DNA of 64,000 bases from contig NZ_JAUHTR010000001.1 of the NCBI RefSeq assembly GCF_030418125.1, forward strand, positions 806,001 to 870,000, written 5' to 3'. Both the position numbers and the translations under genes were made by a program. A model generated the notes under the pieces. That model did no database searches. It worked only from the letters and a program-made list of their open reading frames with translations, and was not told the origin of the DNA. Every line of letters begins with the position of its first letter. The first letter of the stretch is position 1. Shown here one piece after another: positions 53,951-63,935 of the stretch. Source of the stretch: Fictibacillus fluitans. Lineage in GTDB: Bacteria; Bacillota; Bacilli; Bacillales; Fictibacillaceae.

Positions 53951-54319
53951 ATGTCACGTTTTTCAGTTTCAGTACTATTGACCGCAGGGTCTGTTTTATT
54001 ATCATTTATCATTGAAATGGTGTCTGATAAAAAGCTGCATCTCATTCATATAATAGATAACCTTTTTATGACGGGGCTTGCGCTTGTCCTGATCGGCTTG
54101 GTGCTATTCGTTGTAAAAGGCGGTTTCTTCGACCTTTTTTCTAAAACCGTCAAAAAAGTGATGAAATCTTTCTCAAAATCGGCTGAGTATGCAGAGAGCC
54201 AGGAAGAAGGTTCAAACTTCAGCTTGTCCGAACGAATATCCGGCAATTTTGTTTTTCCTCTTCTTTGTTCCGGAGCTTTGTTGTTTGTATTTTCTAGTTT
54301 GGTTGCAATTCTATTGTAA
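53951..54319 (+). CDS. DUF3899-like small membrane protein
   Basis: 122 residues from ATG 53951, GGGAG about 7 nt upstream. Three membrane segments: about 4-20, 32-55 and 98-121, with a cytosolic loop of about 40 residues rich in K, S and E ('SKTVKKVMKSFSKSAEYAESQEEGS'). The layout fits the DUF3899 family; assignment is tentative. Function unknown. Ends just before the trpS T-box leader. Confidence 0.65.
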   Translation: MSRFSVSVLLTAGSVLLSFIIEMVSDKKLHLIHIIDNLFMTGLALVLIGLVLFVVKGGFFDLFSKTVKKVMKSFSKSAEYAESQEEGSNFSLSERISGNFVFPLLCSGALLFVFSSLVAILL

Positions 54320-54354
54320 TTTTTATATACTACTTTTAACTGAGTGAATAATTA

Positions 54355-54613
54355 ATGGCGATGATAAAGAAAAGTACATGTTTTTGAAGCTTTCAGAGAG
54401 CCTGCGGCTGGTGGAAACAGGCAGTGAATGAACATGGAATGGGCTTTTGAGCTCCTGTCTGAACTGGAATTAGTAGGAACAGGCGTGTTTGTCCGCACGA
54501 TAGAATGGGCGCCGTATAATCGTACGGGTTAAAGATATTCTTTTTTTATGGAATAACAAGGGTGGCACCGCGGTCCATTCGTCCCTTTTCAAGGGATGGA
54601 TGGGCCTTTTTGT
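54355..54613 (+). promoter_or_regulatory. T-box leader of trpS with antiterminator/terminator
   Basis: Stem I has the conserved AGAGAGCC...GGCTGGTGGAAACAGG pattern (about 54397-54422). A TGG (Trp) triplet in GAATGGGC at 54440-54442 is the probable specifier. The T-box core AAGGGTGGCACCGCGG is at 54558-54573, overlapping a terminator hairpin (54572-54606) followed by TTTTTGT. Uncharged tRNA-Trp should stabilise the antiterminator and switch trpS on. Confidence 0.92.
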
Positions 54614-54635
54614 ATGTATTTAAATAAGACTTTAA

Positions 54636-55643
<1,008 letters not shown>

Positions 55644-55645
55644 CT

Positions 55646-55680
55646 AAGAAAACCTCCACATTTTGTGGAGGTTTTTTCTT
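55646..55680. terminator. Bidirectional intrinsic terminator
   Basis: Stem AAGAAAACCTCCACA / TGTGGAGGTTTTTTCTT with a short T loop, between convergent trpS and yjbA. Confidence 0.88.
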
Positions 55681-56425
55681 AATTTACATGGGTACCGTTT
55701 TCAAGTTCCCAAATCTTTTCGAAATATGGCTGCCCTTTTACAAGCCGTTCACATATTGCGTAATGCTGCTGGCTCCAGCCGTCCTTGATCTCCGAATACA
55801 GCGCCGCCCATGCTTCTTCAAATTCCATCGATTGAATCTTCATGTACTCCCCTGGCATCCATTCAGTGTACCAGTACCGCACTTCAGCTACATTCTGGGT
55901 AGTATGCAGCTGATCCAGCAGCATAAACAAAAGCTGTTTCAACTGACGTTCTTTCCTTGTCAGCCCCCTCATCACAATCGGTTCCGGTGAAAGAATATGA
56001 TGCTCTTTTTCTTTTATTTCCGGAGTAAATGTGAAGGAAACCGTCTCCATCTGTTCCGCCATTTCATAGACAAGCTGTTCCTGTCTGGGGATCAGCCTGC
56101 TTTTTCGGATGGGAACACGGTAGCCCATTGTATCAATCACCATGGTTTTCTTTTCATCGGTGATGATAAAGCAATGATCCAGTTGAACCCTCTGGTTGTT
56201 TTTCCTTACGTATGCTTTCTGGTGGACCTCATCTAAAAGGGAGTCTGGAAGATCGCTGAGTTCATTTTCGATATAGTGAAACAATGCAGATTCTATTTTA
56301 ACGATTGGCACCTGATCCAAAAGTTCAATAAAATCATCTTTCCGCCACTCATGAAACTCACAAACGTTATAGCCATTTTCTTCACCTTCGAACCAATTCA
56401 CCCAAACATCTCGTAAATATAACAT
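55679..56425 (-). CDS. yjbA: UPF0736 family protein (YjbA)
   Basis: 248 residues. '[31 protein letters not shown]' opening, the run '[24 protein letters not shown]' and the C-terminal '[30 protein letters not shown]' match what I recall of YjbA in length and place. Cytosolic, acidic, no catalytic motif. Function unknown. Convergent with trpS. Confidence 0.82.
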   Translation of the reverse strand: MLYLRDVWVNWFEGEENGYNVCEFHEWRKDDFIELLDQVPIVKIESALFHYIENELSDLPDSLLDEVHQKAYVRKNNQRVQLDHCFIITDEKKTMVIDTMGYRVPIRKSRLIPRQEQLVYEMAEQMETVSFTFTPEIKEKEHHILSPEPIVMRGLTRKERQLKQLLFMLLDQLHTTQNVAEVRYWYTEWMPGEYMKIQSMEFEEAWAALYSEIKDGWSQQHYAICERLVKGQPYFEKIWELENGTHVN

Positions 56426-56518
56426 TTGCTACCCCTCACTTACCGATTTTGTTAAAAACAGTATAGTCAGAGGCTGTCCAAATTATTCTATTTACATTGA
56501 AGAATTATCGGCAAATAA

Positions 56519-56552
56519 AAAAAGATGGTTGATTAGGCTCAACCATCTTTAA
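56519..56552 (-). terminator. Intrinsic terminator of fabH-fabF
   Basis: Twelve-bp stem AAAGATGGTTGA / TCAACCATCTTT with a 6-nt loop, T-run on the minus strand. Confidence 0.85.
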
Positions 56553-56555
56553 CTA

Positions 56556-57794
56556 TTACTCGCTGTATTTTTTAAAAATCAAGGTTGCATTATGCCCGCC
56601 AAAGCCGAGGGAATTACTTAAAACAGTATTTACTTCCGCTTTTCTTGCTTCGTTCGGTACATAATCAAGATCACACTCTGGATCCGGTGTTTCATAATTA
56701 ATGGTAGGCGGTATAATTCCATCCTGAATGGATTTTACAGAGAAGATGGCTTCGACTCCGCCTGCCGCTCCCAGCAAATGGCCTGTCATTGACTTGGTAG
56801 AGCTGACCGCCAGTTTGCGTGCATGCTTCCCAAAGACTTCCTTGATGGCCATCGTTTCAAACTTATCATTATAATCAGTGCTCGTTCCGTGAGCATTGAT
56901 ATAGTCGATTTCTTCAGGTGCCAATCCGCTGTCCTGTACTGCCTGTGCCATTGCACGGACGCCGCCTTCTCCGCCTGGAGATGGTGCTGTAATGTGATAG
57001 GCGTCTCCAGTACCGGCGTACCCTACGATTTCAGCATATATTTTCGCACCGCGTTTTTTGGCAAATTCAAGGTCTTCGAGAACCAGGATTCCAGCTCCCT
57101 CTCCGATTACAAACCCGCTGCGGTTCGCATCAAACGGACGGCTGGCAGTGGCAGGATCTTCATTATAGGACAATGCTCCAGCCTGGCAAAAGCCAGCAAG
57201 CGCCATGTCGGTGATCGGTGCTTCAGTACCTCCGCAGATCATCGCATCTGCGTCTCCACGCTGAATCACTTTAAATGCATCACCAATAGAGTTTGCACCA
57301 GAAGCGCAAGCTGTAACGGTACAAGAGTTCATTCCTTTTGCGCCAAGCATGATGGATACTTGCCCTGCTGCCATATCAGGAATCATCATTGGTACGAAAA
57401 ATGGGCTCACCCTGCGGTATCCCTTTTTCTCAAAAATGCGGAACTGCTCTTCATGTGTGTCCATGCCGCCAATCCCTGAACCGATCCACACACCGACACG
57501 GGGCGCGATTTCTTCTGTAATGTCAAGCTCGGCATCTGCTACCGCCATTTTTGATGCAGCGATGGCAAATTGAGTAAAGCGGTCCATTTTTCTCGCTTCT
57601 TTTCGATCCATATAATCATGAGGATCAAATTCAGTTGCTTCGGCCGCAACTTTTACCGGGAATTTCTCCGAATCTCTTCGTGTTAACGGACCTACACCGG
57701 ATTCACCGGCAATAATTCGGTTCCAGGTTTCTTCTACACTATTTCCAAGGGGAGAAATGGCTCCCATTCCTGTGATTACTACGCGTCTTTTCAT
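56556..57794 (-). CDS. fabF: 3-oxoacyl-[acyl-carrier-protein] synthase II
   Basis: 412 residues. '[20 protein letters not shown]' opening; catalytic Cys163 in '[15 protein letters not shown]'; His residues in '[12 protein letters not shown]' and '[12 protein letters not shown]'. Elongating condensing enzyme of fatty-acid synthesis; the target of cerulenin. 43 bp after fabH on the same strand, so the two form one FapR-controlled unit. Confidence 0.97.
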   Translation of the reverse strand: MKRRVVITGMGAISPLGNSVEETWNRIIAGESGVGPLTRRDSEKFPVKVAAEATEFDPHDYMDRKEARKMDRFTQFAIAASKMAVADAELDITEEIAPRVGVWIGSGIGGMDTHEEQFRIFEKKGYRRVSPFFVPMMIPDMAAGQVSIMLGAKGMNSCTVTACASGANSIGDAFKVIQRGDADAMICGGTEAPITDMALAGFCQAGALSYNEDPATASRPFDANRSGFVIGEGAGILVLEDLEFAKKRGAKIYAEIVGYAGTGDAYHITAPSPGGEGGVRAMAQAVQDSGLAPEEIDYINAHGTSTDYNDKFETMAIKEVFGKHARKLAVSSTKSMTGHLLGAAGGVEAIFSVKSIQDGIIPPTINYETPDPECDLDYVPNEARKAEVNTVLSNSLGFGGHNATLIFKKYSE

Positions 57795-57837
57795 TGTTAA
57801 TACAACTCTCCTTTGAAGAATAGTCAGCTTTTATCTT

Positions 57838-58770
57838 CTATCTTCCCCACCGGAGTGCAACGGCGCCCCATGTCAGGCCACCGCCAAATCCAACAAGGAC
57901 CAGCAGGTCATTATCTTTTATCTTACCATTTTTCAGGGCATCTGAAATAGCCATAGGAATGGAAGCAGATGATGTGTTTCCATATTTATTAACAGTTACC
58001 GCCATTTTTTCTTTTGGCAGCTCCAGCCGTTCGCGGGACGCTTCCATAATGCGTATGTTGGCCTGATGAGGGATAAGGTAATCCACATCATCTTTTGTCA
58101 ATCCTGCCTTTTGGACAACATTCATGGAGGACTCACCCATTTGGCGCACCGCAAATTTAAACACTTCGCGGCCGTTCATTTTAAGGTGTTTATCCTGATA
58201 CAGGTGCTTTGCGCCTCTTCCGTCAGAACCAAGTTCAAAAGATAGTATTCCTCTTCCTTCGGATACTTTGGATAATACGGCTGCACCGGCTCCGTCACCG
58301 AACAACACAGCTGTATTTCTGTCATCCCAGTCAGTTATCTTGGAAAGCTTTTCAGCTCCAACCACCAATACATTTTTATAGGTGCCTGATTCAATAAATT
58401 GTTTGGCAATGACCATGCCGTACATAAATCCCGAACATGCCGCACTGATATCCATTGCAACTGCATGAACAGCTCCAAGCCGTTCCTGGATCAAACAGGC
58501 TACAGAAGGGAATGGGGAGTCTGGTGTTACAGTAGCCACAACGATTAAATCGATCTCCTCCGCATTCATGCCTGCATTATTCAATGCTTCTCTTGCCGCA
58601 TGTTCTGACATATGTGACGTATTGACATCATCAGCAGCAATTCTTCGCTCTTCTATTCCTGTACGCGTGCGAATCCATTCATCACTGGTGTCCACCATTT
58701 TTTCCAAATCAAAATTGGTTAACACTTTCTCAGGGACATAAGCACCTAAACCTATTATTCCAGCATTCAT
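57838..58770 (-). CDS. fabH: 3-oxoacyl-[acyl-carrier-protein] synthase III
   Basis: 310 residues. '[16 protein letters not shown]', '[17 protein letters not shown]', catalytic Cys112 in '[13 protein letters not shown]', His in '[13 protein letters not shown]' and Asn in '[13 protein letters not shown]'. Starts fatty-acid chains from acyl-CoA and malonyl-ACP; in Bacilli it prefers branched primers. AAAGGGG precedes ATG. Corresponds to fabHA, next to fabF. Confidence 0.97.
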   Translation of the reverse strand: MNAGIIGLGAYVPEKVLTNFDLEKMVDTSDEWIRTRTGIEERRIAADDVNTSHMSEHAAREALNNAGMNAEEIDLIVVATVTPDSPFPSVACLIQERLGAVHAVAMDISAACSGFMYGMVIAKQFIESGTYKNVLVVGAEKLSKITDWDDRNTAVLFGDGAGAAVLSKVSEGRGILSFELGSDGRGAKHLYQDKHLKMNGREVFKFAVRQMGESSMNVVQKAGLTKDDVDYLIPHQANIRIMEASRERLELPKEKMAVTVNKYGNTSSASIPMAISDALKNGKIKDNDLLVLVGFGGGLTWGAVALRWGR

Positions 58771-58822
58771 GTTATTACCCCTTTATATTTGTTTTTATGT
58801 TGTTTCTTCCTGCATTTAGTTT

Positions 58823-58852
58823 AGTATCAATATTTAAGACCTGGTACTAATT
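58823..58852 (-). promoter_or_regulatory. fabH-fabF promoter -10 with FapR operator
   Basis: On the minus strand ATTAGTACCAGGTCTTAA (58834-58851) is a FapR-type site, followed by GATACT (58823-58828) as -10. The operator lies over the spacer and -35. It is a near twin of the fabI site at 27627. Confidence 0.75.
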
Positions 58853-58968
58853 TTAATTTATTATTCATTTTTTGTCCAGTATGCTGTTTGCCACGGACAA
58901 TACACCATCTTTTCCAAAAGACATATCCTATAAAGAGCTTATCAGACTAAAGTACAGGAGTGGTACAT

Positions 58969-59262
58969 GTGAATTACCCTCGCTATGGGCCTCCTTCTCC
59001 GATGCGGTCAAGGTCGGCCATGCAGGCCAGACGCCCGTTTCCGCCGCCTCGGCAAACCAGGGAACAGCCGCCGCCACCCAGTGAACCGCCTTTTATCCCT
59101 ATGGCCTACCGTCAGCCCTTCCCCCGCCCGAACCCCTTAATGAGTGCCTTCCGGACGAGTGACGGGAACTTTGATTATAATAAGCTGATGGCCGTCATTG
59201 ATCAAACCGTGAAAGTGGCACAGCAGGTTTCGCCTCTGTTTACTGCTTTCAGGAAAAAGTAA
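58969..59262 (+). CDS. YppG-like proline-rich protein, putative spore coat component
   Basis: 97 residues from GTG 58969, 8 nt after AGGAG. The first 55 residues are rich in P, R and Q (PRYGPPSP, PFPPPRQ, PPPPSEPP). The C-terminal 35, 'AFRTSDGNFDYNKLMAVIDQT' and following, resemble the YppG/YqfQ-type spore-associated domain (GNFDxNKxM...QVxPL). In B. subtilis the interval between comZ and fabH holds yjzB. Divergent from fabH, ends at a hairpin shared with comZ. Confidence 0.65.
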   Translation: MNYPRYGPPSPMRSRSAMQARRPFPPPRQTREQPPPPSEPPFIPMAYRQPFPRPNPLMSAFRTSDGNFDYNKLMAVIDQTVKVAQQVSPLFTAFRKK

Positions 59263-59295
59263 AAAGAGCCAACCACTGAAGTTGGCTCTTTTACT
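59262..59295. terminator. Bidirectional intrinsic terminator
   Basis: Stem AAAAGAGCCAAC / GTTGGCTCTTTT with a 7-nt loop between the convergent YppG-like gene and comZ. Confidence 0.85.
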
Positions 59296-59318
59296 TTTCT
59301 CTTTTCGAGGAAGCTGAG

Positions 59319-59498
59319 TTACGCTTGTTTTTGTTTACCCAGTTCGTATGCATCATTCATGACTTTCAGAAGAAGGTTCAGCATGGGCTGAATATCTTCC
59401 ATGGACAATTCTACTCCTTTTTTCTCCAGAAGATCTTTACCTTCCGGCAGATGCTTCATGGCAATTTGCATAAATTGCATGTTCAGTTCCTGATTCAT
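59319..59498 (-). CDS. comZ: ComG operon repressor ComZ
   Basis: 59 residues; AGGAGGACGTCCA before ATG. 'NMQFMQIAMKHLPEGKDLL' and 'GVELSMEDIQPMLNLLLKVMNDAYELGK' align from memory with ComZ, which damps comG transcription in B. subtilis. Helical, with an IQPMLNLLLKV leucine-rich stretch. The ATG overlaps the med stop (ATGA), the same med-comZ pair as in B. subtilis. Confidence 0.9.
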   Translation of the reverse strand: MNQELNMQFMQIAMKHLPEGKDLLEKKGVELSMEDIQPMLNLLLKVMNDAYELGKQKQA

Positions 59499-60496
59499 TG
59501 GACGTCCTCCTGTGCATGTTCTTGAATTGATTTTCCGTTGGGGAGTTTTCCGGTTTTTTTATATTCTTCAATGTCCTTCCTGATCTTTTTTTGAAAGCCT
59601 GAAGGCACTAAGGGGCTGAAACGGCCCATTGCAATGGCTTTTTCCTTAAACCCGTATTGAAGATTACCGGTCCTGAGCTTTCCAGCATCAAACTGTTCAG
59701 CAGCAGATTTATATACATATTCTACGTTTTGCACCGTGCTTGTCAATACTGTGGCACGTCCCAGATCTGATTGATCTGTGACATATCCTATGGCATATAG
59801 TGCCTTCCTTTTTACTTCTTCAATTACCGGAACAGTATATCCGTCTCCGGTAGGGTAAAAAACATCCGCACCGGCAGCCGCCATCCGTTTAAATGAAGCA
59901 ATCGCTTGATCCTTATCGCTCCAGCTGTCCATCACTTCGGTATCAACGATAATATCCTTCTTTTGAAAACGGGCACCTCCAGCAAAGCCTTTCATTTCAG
60001 GCTGCCATTCCTGAGCTGCGATCACGCCCAGATGATTGGTACGGCTCATTTTTGCAGCAACCATCCCGGCAAAAAAGCCCATCGCATAGGACCTAAAATG
60101 AATGCTTGTTGCATTTTCACCCGATGAATCTCCATTAAAGCTTACAAAACGGATCTTTGGGTAATCCCTGCTGATTTGGCTGAACAGGTTGGCATAAATC
60201 TTCCCGTGGCCAAAAATAAGGTTTACGTTATCTTTTTGAAATTCTTCAACCGCTTGTTTAATTTCTGCTTTCATTTGCATTTTTTCTTTATATACTACTT
60301 CATTACCGTATGTATCCTGAATCTTGATAAGGCCTTTGTAACCCTGGTCAGCCCAGCCCTGATCATTGATTGTATCCTGGACAAGAAGTCCTGTATTTTT
60401 CAGGTTTCCCTCCCGTTTTTCCTGGCAGCCGGATAATGCAGCCAAGAGACATGCGATTAGCAGCCATCGTACAGTTTTCATTTTGTTCACGTTCAC
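59495..60496 (-). CDS. med: Med-family BMP-like lipoprotein, competence regulator
   Basis: 333 residues if started at GTG 60496 (GAAGGA 6 nt upstream); starts at 60502 or 60481 are possible and leave the signal peptide intact. Signal peptide with lipobox LSGC, then a periplasmic-binding-like fold of the BMP/PnrA family: 'GLLVQDTINDQGWADQGYKGL', 'LIFGHGKIYANLF', 'SYAMGFFAGMVAAKMSRTNHLGVIAA' and 'GADVFYPTGDGYTVPVIEEV'. Med promotes comK expression in B. subtilis. Confidence 0.9.
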   Translation of the reverse strand: MNVNKMKTVRWLLIACLLAALSGCQEKREGNLKNTGLLVQDTINDQGWADQGYKGLIKIQDTYGNEVVYKEKMQMKAEIKQAVEEFQKDNVNLIFGHGKIYANLFSQISRDYPKIRFVSFNGDSSGENATSIHFRSYAMGFFAGMVAAKMSRTNHLGVIAAQEWQPEMKGFAGGARFQKKDIIVDTEVMDSWSDKDQAIASFKRMAAAGADVFYPTGDGYTVPVIEEVKRKALYAIGYVTDQSDLGRATVLTSTVQNVEYVYKSAAEQFDAGKLRTGNLQYGFKEKAIAMGRFSPLVPSGFQKKIRKDIEEYKKTGKLPNGKSIQEHAQEDVQ

Positions 60497-60547
60497 TTCC
60501 ATTCCTTCGTCCCGGTCTTCCCCTTAAACTAGTATAATGGAAGAAAT

Positions 60548-60580
60548 AAAAAAAAGGGAAACATATTTTCCCTTTTTTCA
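60548..60580 (-). terminator. Intrinsic terminator of the 60578-61474 gene
   Basis: Stem AAAAAAGGGAAA / TTTCCCTTTTTT with a 5-nt loop directly after the minus-strand stop. Confidence 0.75.
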
Positions 60581-61474
60581 TCCTCCATTTTTTCTTCTCT
60601 GCACGGTATGCTGTATTTGCCTTTTTAATCCCTCTTCAATATCGATATTCGATTGAAATCCCAATTCCTGCTGAGCTTTTTCACCTGCAACCACCATGTT
60701 GCGTTTTTCTTTTGGAAAATCCTCTTCTTTAATAGAAAGAAGTTTTAATCCCTTACGCCATTCCCCGCTTGTTCCGCTGCCAATATTGTAAATCGTCCGT
60801 TTCTCTCCTTTTTCTGCTGCCAGGCGCAACGCACGTACAGCATCGTCTACATATATGACATCTTCAGTGATGGAATCTTTTTGTATGTCCATGGTATCCC
60901 GTTCTTGTTCGTTCACATTAATGATCTGCTGAAAGGTCATTTCCACTGGCTGCCAGGGACCGTATATCGTAGGAAACCGCAAAATCACATATGAAACTGG
61001 ATGGTTTGCTGCGGCCATTCTAATATAGTTTTCTTCTGTCAATTTAATTAGGCCAAATAACGTCTCCGGATTTGCGGAAGAGGTTTCAGTCACTTTTCCA
61101 GATTTTTTCCCGTACACATCATAAGAAGAGGCATAAATGAGCTTGACTGACTTGGAAGGCATCGCTTGTATGAGAAGCCTGGTGGAATGGATGTGCTGCT
61201 TAACCTTGTCTTCTATGTCGTTCCATTCTTCATTTGGGCGGACACCACATGCCAAATGAAAGACAGCGTCGGCTTTTTTAATGATTTTCTTTAAATCCAC
61301 TTGTTCAATCTGTTCATTGATCAGTTCAAAATTTGCATTCCGGCCAATATAATCAAGCTTTTCAGTGGAAGAAGCTGAATCAATCCCAACCACTTCAATC
61401 TCATCTTCAAGGAGCTTTGTGCAGAGATGTGATCCAATAAATCCAGCAGCTCCTGTAACAACAGCACGTTTCAT
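60578..61474 (-). CDS. NAD-dependent epimerase/dehydratase family protein (YjaV position)
   Basis: 298 residues, extended SDR. 'AVVTGAAGFIGSHLCTKLLE' (GxxGxxG), acidic 'VGIDSASS', 'ADAVFHLACGVRPN', 'IYASSYDVYGKKSGKVTE' and 'FGLIKLTEENYI'; the usual YxxxK is degenerate here (F-G-L-I-K), so the catalytic tyrosine may be missing. It may act as a binding or regulatory SDR. By position it matches yjaV upstream of med. GGAGG about 9 nt before ATG. Confidence 0.8.
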   Translation of the reverse strand: MKRAVVTGAAGFIGSHLCTKLLEDEIEVVGIDSASSTEKLDYIGRNANFELINEQIEQVDLKKIIKKADAVFHLACGVRPNEEWNDIEDKVKQHIHSTRLLIQAMPSKSVKLIYASSYDVYGKKSGKVTETSSANPETLFGLIKLTEENYIRMAAANHPVSYVILRFPTIYGPWQPVEMTFQQIINVNEQERDTMDIQKDSITEDVIYVDDAVRALRLAAEKGEKRTIYNIGSGTSGEWRKGLKLLSIKEEDFPKEKRNMVVAGEKAQQELGFQSNIDIEEGLKRQIQHTVQRRKNGG

Positions 61475-61551
61475 TCCCCGATCCTCCGTTCTTTTGCTCT
61501 CTCTATATCGTATTTTCCATCCCGCCGAGTATGCATCTCATTCGATAATCA

Positions 61552-61582
61552 TGAAAAATCCTGCAGCAGATGGCTACAGGAT
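61552..61582 (-). terminator. Intrinsic terminator of the 61574-62314 gene
   Basis: Ten-bp stem ATCCTGCAGC / GCTACAGGAT (one G-U) with a 5-nt loop, followed by TTTTTCAT on the minus strand. The stem includes the stop codon. Confidence 0.7.
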
Positions 61583-62314
61583 GGATTCATGTAAACTGAA
61601 AAACCGAGGCACTGCCTGTAAGTTCCCCAGACGTTTACTTGGCATTTGTATGGTCAGTGAAACAAAATACCCTTTTTCAAGGCAGGTAGCCTCAAATGGC
61701 CGGCTGTGTACTTTAAACGGGTATACGGTGCCTGTGGCGTCATGGAAGATTTTAACGGGCACATCATGCTTTAATGTAAAACGAGTAACCGTTCTCTGGA
61801 GAAATTCATCCATGTTTTCTTCCTTAATTCGATAGGCCTGACTGATTTCTTTACGAATGCGTTTTAAAAACAATTGGTTCTTTTTCTCCTGCTGGAAATG
61901 GCTTTTGAGATTCAGGCATGGATTAATGAAGACTGCTGAACGGATTGATCCTTCCATGTCGTTGATAAAGTCAAGCGCTGCCAGTGCCCCCATACCTTCC
62001 GCCAAAATATGAATGGAAGGATTAAGAATTTCATATTTCATCACAAAACGGTAAACCCTTCTTGCCAGGGTGACCGCCTCCTGGTTACCCCAATTGCTTC
62101 CGTACAGATTGGAATAAAAAACGGTATAGCCTTTTTGCTTAAGTGTCTGAATAAGTTCAAACCGGTCTTTGTTTTGTTTCCACAAACTTGTCTCATGATC
62201 TACAAAATGATTGCAGTCGCCAAAAATCATGACAGCAAAACCGTTTGGCTGTTCAGGAAGATGTATCGTATTCCATTGTCCATCTAAGCTGAAAACCCTC
62301 TCTTCGATGCTCAC
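61574..62314 (-). CDS. Alpha/beta-hydrolase-like protein (YjaU position)
   Basis: 246 residues from GTG 62314, with GAGGGGAGAAAA upstream. 'IQTLKQKGYTVFYSNLYGSNWGN' and 'IHILAEGMGALAALDFI' resemble the nucleophile elbow region of alpha/beta hydrolases, but the elbow reads G-x-G-x-x, with Glu in place of Ser (E-G-M-G), so catalysis of the usual kind is doubtful. By position it matches yjaU. No signal peptide. Confidence 0.7.
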   Translation of the reverse strand: MSIEERVFSLDGQWNTIHLPEQPNGFAVMIFGDCNHFVDHETSLWKQNKDRFELIQTLKQKGYTVFYSNLYGSNWGNQEAVTLARRVYRFVMKYEILNPSIHILAEGMGALAALDFINDMEGSIRSAVFINPCLNLKSHFQQEKKNQLFLKRIRKEISQAYRIKEENMDEFLQRTVTRFTLKHDVPVKIFHDATGTVYPFKVHSRPFEATCLEKGYFVSLTIQMPSKRLGNLQAVPRFFSLHESIL

Positions 62315-62485
62315 TTTTCTCCCCTCATCCAATATTTTCTTACTTATACTATGTCCGTTTTGTGAAACTGGAGAAGGGATATGCCTATTCTAAGATGATT
62401 TCCTTAAAGATTTAAAGACAAATTCTTTATTTTTTGTTACTATATCAGAAGAAGAAGTCGTTTACATAAAGTTGAGGTGAACAAA

Positions 62486-62677
62486 ATGCGTTATATCTGG
62501 ACAATCATCTGGTCTTTACTATTAAGCAACATGGCATTTTACGTATTGGAATCAATGCAGGGCGGAAAATATGACTCTTCAACATTTTCCACTGCATCAT
62601 TTTTCGGTATCGTATTTGCTGTATTCGTCATCATCATTGGTGCCGTACTTCCCGGTGAAGCAGAAACGGCAGAGTAA
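62486..62677 (+). CDS. yjzD: YjzD-like small membrane protein (DUF2929)
   Basis: 63 residues from ATG 62486, preceded by GTTGAGGTGAACAAA; a GTG three codons earlier lies within the ribosome site. Two membrane segments (about 3-22 and 37-56) and a short acidic tail. Length, layout and place next to yjzC fit YjzD/DUF2929. Function unknown. Confidence 0.8.
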   Translation: MRYIWTIIWSLLLSNMAFYVLESMQGGKYDSSTFSTASFFGIVFAVFVIIIGAVLPGEAETAE

Positions 62678-62683
62678 TAAAAA

Positions 62684-62718
62684 GCAGCCCATCACACTCC
62701 GTGAAGGGCTTTTTTTCA
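62684..62718 (+). terminator. Intrinsic terminator
   Basis: AGCCCATCAC / GTGAAGGGCT (one mismatch) around a 5-nt loop, then T7. Confidence 0.8.
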
Positions 62719-62739
62719 TCATGCAGGAGGTTATCAAAA

Positions 62740-63912
62740 ATGAATGAGGTTTTAACAGCGTTTCTGGATGAAAAGTATCCGCTTTTTAAAGAAGTTGCAC
62801 AATATATTTGGAATCACCCTGAACTCGGGTATGAGGAAGTAAAGTCCTCTGCTAAACTCATTGAAACCCTAGAGCACTTTGGATTTGAGGTAGAGCGAAG
62901 CATTGAGGGGATGGAAACCGCATTCATTGCAGCCTATGACAGCGGAAAACCCGGTCCGGTGATCAGTTATCTGGCCGAATATGATGCCCTGCCCGAGATT
63001 CATCATGCATGCGGGCATAACTTGATCGGCACCATGAGCACAGCTGCGGGAATTGCAGTAAGCACAATCATAAAGGAAACGGGAGGCAAAGTTCTTGTTT
63101 ATGGAACACCTGCCGAGGAAACAGGCGGAGCGAAGGTGCACATGGCCGAAAAAGGGTATTTTGATGATGTGGATGCAGCGCTGATGTGCCATCCATACAA
63201 AGCGTTTGAAAGAAGCGGCTCAAGCATGGCCATGGAGGCATTGCAATTTGATTTTAAAGGAAAAACGGCGCATGCCGCTGCTTCCCCTCATGAAGGAATT
63301 AACGCTCTCGACGCGGTAATTGCCCTGTTCAACAGTGTTAATGCACTCCGCCAGCAGGTAACACCAGATGTGCGGATTCATGGCGTTATTACAGCCGGAG
63401 GAACAGTTCCCAATGTTATTCCGGATAAAACGCAGGCACGGTTTTATGTACGGGCCGCCACAGTGGAACAGCTTCCTGATCTCGTTCGCCGGGTAAAGGA
63501 CTGTGCCGCAGGGGCAGCCCTGGGGACAGGTTGTGAATGGGAAGCTTCACATTATGAGCTTGGTTATGCCAACCTGCTTACCAATGGAACAATGTCTGAT
63601 ACATTTACAAAAAATCTGGCATCGCTCGGCATTCCTCTTGATGAAATTCAAACCGGGAATGACCACGGTTCTCTGGATCTGGGCAATGTAAGCCAGGTGG
63701 TTCCCGCGGTTCACCCGTACATCAAAATAACCGATGCCTCTCATAACCTTCATACAAAAGAGTTCTGTGATGCAGCCAACTCAGAACAGGGATATACCGC
63801 CATGCTGATTGGCGCCAAAGCGCTCGCACTGACCGGGTATGATTTGTTAACCACCCCACAGCTTCTGCAGCGTGTAAAGGAAGAATTTGAAAACAGAGAA
63901 AAAAGGGCCTGA
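62740..63912 (+). CDS. M20-family metallopeptidase/amidohydrolase (AbgB-like)
   Basis: 390 residues from ATG 62740 with CAGGAGGTTATC upstream. 'WNHPELGYEEVKSSAKLIETL' opening, metal motif 'HHACGHNLIGT', 'GTPAEETGGAKVHMAEKG' with the catalytic Glu pair, dimerisation lid around 'DFKGKTAHAAASPHEGINALDAV' and 'HGVITAGGTVPNVIPD'. M20D enzymes release amino acids from N-acyl or p-aminobenzoyl conjugates; the substrate is not determined. Not in the B. subtilis yjzC-yjzD interval as I recall it. Confidence 0.9.
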   Translation: MNEVLTAFLDEKYPLFKEVAQYIWNHPELGYEEVKSSAKLIETLEHFGFEVERSIEGMETAFIAAYDSGKPGPVISYLAEYDALPEIHHACGHNLIGTMSTAAGIAVSTIIKETGGKVLVYGTPAEETGGAKVHMAEKGYFDDVDAALMCHPYKAFERSGSSMAMEALQFDFKGKTAHAAASPHEGINALDAVIALFNSVNALRQQVTPDVRIHGVITAGGTVPNVIPDKTQARFYVRAATVEQLPDLVRRVKDCAAGAALGTGCEWEASHYELGYANLLTNGTMSDTFTKNLASLGIPLDEIQTGNDHGSLDLGNVSQVVPAVHPYIKITDASHNLHTKEFCDAANSEQGYTAMLIGAKALALTGYDLLTTPQLLQRVKEEFENREKRA

Positions 63913-63927
63913 GACAGGTCCTTTTTT
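63901..63927. terminator. Bidirectional intrinsic terminator
   Basis: AAAAGGGCCTG / CAGGTCCTTTT (one G-U) with a 3-nt loop and T-run, between the convergent M20 and yjzC genes. Confidence 0.8.
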
Positions 63928-63935
63928 CTTTGCCC

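Noticed and set aside
56463-56490. GAGGCTGTCC stretch resembling an IS terminus
   Set aside because: Single short match with no partner repeat or transposase.
56823-57479. 218-codon antisense ORF inside fabF
   Set aside because: Typical shadow of a conserved gene; no ribosome site.
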